From UBA6055 sp965214085 (GTDB lineage: Bacteria > Chloroflexota > Anaerolineae > Aggregatilineales > Phototrophicaceae): DNA of 64,000 bases. Below are positions 61,946 to 64,000 of this stretch, one piece after another. The first letter of the stretch is position 1, and each line of letters opens with the position of its first letter. Made by a program: the position numbers and the translations under genes. The notes below the pieces were generated by a model. The model made no database searches and was not told the DNA's origin. It worked only from the letters and a program-made list of their open reading frames with translations. The DNA lies in the NCBI GenBank assembly GCA_965214085.1, contig OZ243937.1, positions 62,001 to 126,000 on the forward strand, in the 5' to 3' direction.

Positions 61946-62725
61946 ATGCGGCTAGCAGACAAAGTGGCGCTGGTAACCGGTTCGGCGCGTGGCATCGGCA
62001 AAGGCATCGCGCAGCGTTTCGCTGCTGAAGGCGCGCGCGTCGGCATTCTGGATTTGGATGCGGACGCTTGCCAGGCGGTAGTCGGCGAGATCGAAGCGGC
62101 GGGAGGAGTCGCGCTGGCCGCGGCGGCCGATATCAGTGATGAGGGGCAGGTTGAGGCGGCGGCAAGCCAAGTGCGCGACCGCTTTGGAACGATCAATGTC
62201 TTGGTCAATAATGCGGCGGTGATGCCGGTCGGCGCGCTGCACGAGACCAGCCTGGCGGACTTTGATCGCTGTGTGGCGGTCAACTTGCGCGGGACCTACC
62301 TGGTCTGCGGCGCAGTCATCCCGGGCATGATTGCGGCTGGGGGCGGCAGCATCATCCACATCGCCAGCGTGACGGGCATCCTTGGTCTGCCGCGTCTCGC
62401 CGCCTATTCGATGACGAAGGGCGCCTTGATCGCGCTGACCCGCGCCATGTCCACGGATTACGCGGCGCAAGGGATCCGCAGCAACAGCGTATCGCCGGGC
62501 ACGATTGATTCGCCCATGCTGCATGAATTTGTGGCTTGGCAAAGCGACCCGGAAGCGCTGCTGCGCCAATACGACGCCATGCACCCGCTGGGGCGGGTCG
62601 GCAGCATTGACGATGTGGCGAACGTCTGCTTGTTTCTGGCCTCCGATGAAGCCAGCTTTGTCACCGGCGCCAACTATACCGTGGACGGCGGATTAAGCGT
62701 CAAGGGCGAGCAGCCGCAAGATTAG
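61946..62725 (+). CDS. SDR-family dehydrogenase
   Basis: A 259-residue classical SDR (glucose-1-dehydrogenase-like layout). It has VTGSARGIGKGIA near residue 12, NNAAVMP near 88, Ser in IHIASVTG near 138, and Tyr/Lys in AAYSMTKGALIAL near 152-156. The end ASFVTGANYTVDGGLSVKG is typical. ILDLD after the second strand favours NAD. It is 20 bases after the Gfo/Idh/MocA gene and followed by the FAH-family gene, so it probably belongs to the same sugar-acid operon; pentose or L-fucose-type sugar dehydrogenases are common relatives. Confidence 0.88.
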   Translation: MRLADKVALVTGSARGIGKGIAQRFAAEGARVGILDLDADACQAVVGEIEAAGGVALAAAADISDEGQVEAAASQVRDRFGTINVLVNNAAVMPVGALHETSLADFDRCVAVNLRGTYLVCGAVIPGMIAAGGGSIIHIASVTGILGLPRLAAYSMTKGALIALTRAMSTDYAAQGIRSNSVSPGTIDSPMLHEFVAWQSDPEALLRQYDAMHPLGRVGSIDDVANVCLFLASDEASFVTGANYTVDGGLSVKGEQPQD

Positions 62726-62850
62726 ATTCAGCACAGAGACTCAGAGAGCACAGAAGTAAATTCGAGTTAATCCTGCAGCAAACAAACTCGCTACAAAAGC
62801 TCCCCTTCCCTAGCTCGGGCAAGGGGCCGGGGGATGGGGTAAGCAAAGAG
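62726..62850. repeat. Dispersed repeats, including the uninterrupted CTTCCCTAGCT relative
   Basis: CAGCACAGAGACTCAGAGAG (62730-62749) is a CTCTGTG-family piece. CCTTCCCTAGCTCGGGCAAG with GGGCCGGGGGATGGGG (62807-62843) is the empty-site relative of the host repeat that carries the 189-bp element near 50.0 kb. Confidence 0.6.
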
Positions 62851-62958
62851 GCATTCCACATTCGCATGACTCACTTGGTTTTACTGAGGAAAGCTGCAAG
62901 ATAAGAGAAGTTTCACGGTGGAACAGAGGTCGCCAACAGGACAATGAAGGAGAGAGCA

Positions 62959-63870
62959 ATGAGCGATTCGCCATTTTCGCCATTCTTGGTTCGTTATTTT
63001 CAGCCGGGGGAGGGCGCGCGCCTTGGCGTCCTGCGCGGCGAAACCGTGCATGACATCAGCCACTGCTTCCCGGTGCTGGTGAATGTCTTCCGCGATTCTG
63101 TCGGCGATGTCGCCGGTTTGATCGCGGCCGTGTCGCGCGCGGCTAAGGATTCCACTCGCCGCTTCCCGGCCAGCGATCTCGATAACGCGCCCGGCGCCGC
63201 CGTCGCGCATTGGCTGCCGCCGCTGGACGAACAAGAGGTTTGGGCGGCCGGCGTCACGTACCTCGACAGCCGCAAAGCCCGCCAGGAAGAAGCGGCCGAC
63301 GGCGGCGATGTCTACGCCCGCGTCTACACGGCCGAGCGTCCGGAGATCTTCTTCAAGGCATCGTCCAAGAATACCGTTGGTCATCTGGACGCGGCCGGTT
63401 TCCGCGCCGATTCCAACTGGAATGTGCCCGAGCCGGAATTGGGGCTGGTCGTCAACCCGGCAATGGAAATGCTGGGCTTCACCATCGGCAATGATATGAG
63501 CAGCCGCGACATCGAAGGCGCCAACCCGCTCTATCTGCCGCAGGCGAAAGTCTATACCGCCTCTTGCGCCCTCGGTCCCGGCATCTTGCTGGCGCCGTCA
63601 ACTGAATGGCCCGATACCACCATCCGCCTCGTTATCAGCCGCGCCGGCGCTGATGTCTTCAGCGGCTCGGTCGCCACCGACCAGATCAAACGCGGGATTC
63701 CCGAGCTACTAGACTACTTGGGGCGCAGCAATAGCTATCCCGGCGGCGTCTTCCTGCTGACTGGCACGGCGATAGTGCCGCCCGCCGATTTCACGCTGCA
63801 AGCCGACGATGTCGCCAGCATCAGCATTGATGGCATCGGCACGCTGCGCAATCGCGTCATGGAAGTGTAA
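62959..63870 (+). CDS. FAH-family 2-keto-3-deoxy-pentonate dehydratase (KdaD-like)
   Basis: A 303-residue fumarylacetoacetate-hydrolase-fold protein. Unlike generic FAH hydrolases it matches the archaeal 2-keto-3-deoxy-D-arabinonate dehydratase (KdaD) pattern: GVTYLDSRKARQEE, YARVYTAERPEIFFKASSKN, the metal-binding Glu pair in WNVPEPELGLVV near residue 163, and the Asp in MSSRDIEGANPLYLPQAKVY. The expected reaction removes water from 2-keto-3-deoxy-xylonate or -arabinonate to give 2-oxoglutarate semialdehyde, the substrate of the dehydrogenase at 36579. The ATG at 62959 is chosen because AAGGAGAG lies between it and an upstream ATG at 62944. Co-oriented with the SDR before it. Confidence 0.85.
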   Translation: MSDSPFSPFLVRYFQPGEGARLGVLRGETVHDISHCFPVLVNVFRDSVGDVAGLIAAVSRAAKDSTRRFPASDLDNAPGAAVAHWLPPLDEQEVWAAGVTYLDSRKARQEEAADGGDVYARVYTAERPEIFFKASSKNTVGHLDAAGFRADSNWNVPEPELGLVVNPAMEMLGFTIGNDMSSRDIEGANPLYLPQAKVYTASCALGPGILLAPSTEWPDTTIRLVISRAGADVFSGSVATDQIKRGIPELLDYLGRSNSYPGGVFLLTGTAIVPPADFTLQADDVASISIDGIGTLRNRVMEV

Positions 63871-63881
63871 GGAGCGAGAAC

Positions 63882-64000
63882 TTGCGCCGCGTCTCACTGT
63901 CTAAGCTACGACTGCCGCAATTTGGCACAGCCACGCTGCAGCCTGAGATTCCGGCCGCCACCTACGAAGCGCGTATCGCCGCCGCGCTGGATGGCTCCAC
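63882..64000 (+). CDS. N-terminal fragment, possible M24 (creatinase/prolidase-type) peptidase
   Basis: A frame begins at TTG 63882, seven bases after AAGGAG and eleven after the FAH gene stop, and stays open to the window end (39 residues). The stretch PEIPAATYEARIAAAL resembles the N-terminus of M24-like creatinase/aminopeptidase-P proteins, in which EIP-x-x-TYEAR-x-x-x-x precedes the substrate-binding domain. The match is short, so the family is tentative; coding status is better supported by the ribosome site and the close spacing. Confidence 0.45.
   Translation, partial: MRRVSLSKLRLPQFGTATLQPEIPAATYEARIAAALDGS

Overview
This window is a gene-dense piece of a bacterial chromosome, about 60 % G+C by eye. 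No rRNA, tRNA or CRISPR array was seen. The gene content suggests a heterotroph that lives on plant or other polysaccharide-derived sugars: Tat-exported sugar-binding proteins, CUT1 permeases without their own ATPase, an M32 carboxypeptidase, GH3 and GH116 glycosidases, and many sugar-acid enzymes. This mix would fit Chloroflexota (Anaerolineae-like). That assignment is an inference from gene content, not from a marker gene.

Layout. 1-6353: end of an MFS transporter, malate synthase A, a PIN toxin with an excisionase-type antitoxin, and a 1014-residue kinase/M23 peptidase/aminotransferase fusion. 6560-7843: a membrane glycosyltransferase-like gene broken by one in-frame TAG. 7791-17300 (minus strand): a LacI regulator, a complete five-gene peptide/opine-type (family 5) ABC importer, an enolase-superfamily sugar-acid dehydratase and an SMP-30 lactonase, probably one regulon. 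17849-24495: GH3 glycosidase, M32 carboxypeptidase, a small coiled-coil protein, an atypical SDR and an OmpR-type two-component system. 24580-25796: a segment bounded by inverted repeats; a strong start and a secreted-protein frame in it are separated by a 15-G tract. 25883-30491: M20 peptidase, three small membrane proteins, an alcohol dehydrogenase and an RmlD-like epimerase. 30676-38156: CUT1 importer, Gfo/Idh/MocA enzyme, DapA-family lyase and 2-oxoglutarate-semialdehyde dehydrogenase. 38563-49949: acetyl-CoA synthetase, a second CUT1 importer with GH116 glucosidase and glycosylasparaginase, a VapBC-like pair and glucose-6-phosphate dehydrogenase. 50315-54229: two VOC paralogues, LtrA and a PhyH dioxygenase. 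54333-56222: an A+T-rich EcoRV-like restriction-modification system. 56244-63882: a SnoaL-like protein coupled to a xylonate-type dehydratase, two SDRs, a Gfo/Idh/MocA oxidoreductase, a KdaD-like FAH-family dehydratase, and the start of a possible M24 peptidase.

Metabolic reading. The SDRs, the lactonase, the YjhG-type aldonate dehydratase, the KdaD-type dehydratase and 2-oxoglutarate-semialdehyde dehydrogenase form a plausible oxidative (Weimberg-type) pentose route to 2-oxoglutarate. Acetyl-CoA synthetase and malate synthase could handle C2 products. The importers and glycosidases would supply the sugars.

The most notable signals are: (i) the EcoRV-like system, with a GATATC site in its own promoter spacer; (ii) the poly-G tract in the inverted-repeat-bounded segment, consistent with phase variation; (iii) a nested 189-bp miniature element with a 6-bp target duplication, whose empty-site relative lies elsewhere in the window; (iv) a family of dispersed intergenic repeats around many genes. 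I see no wholly unknown multi-gene system beyond these.
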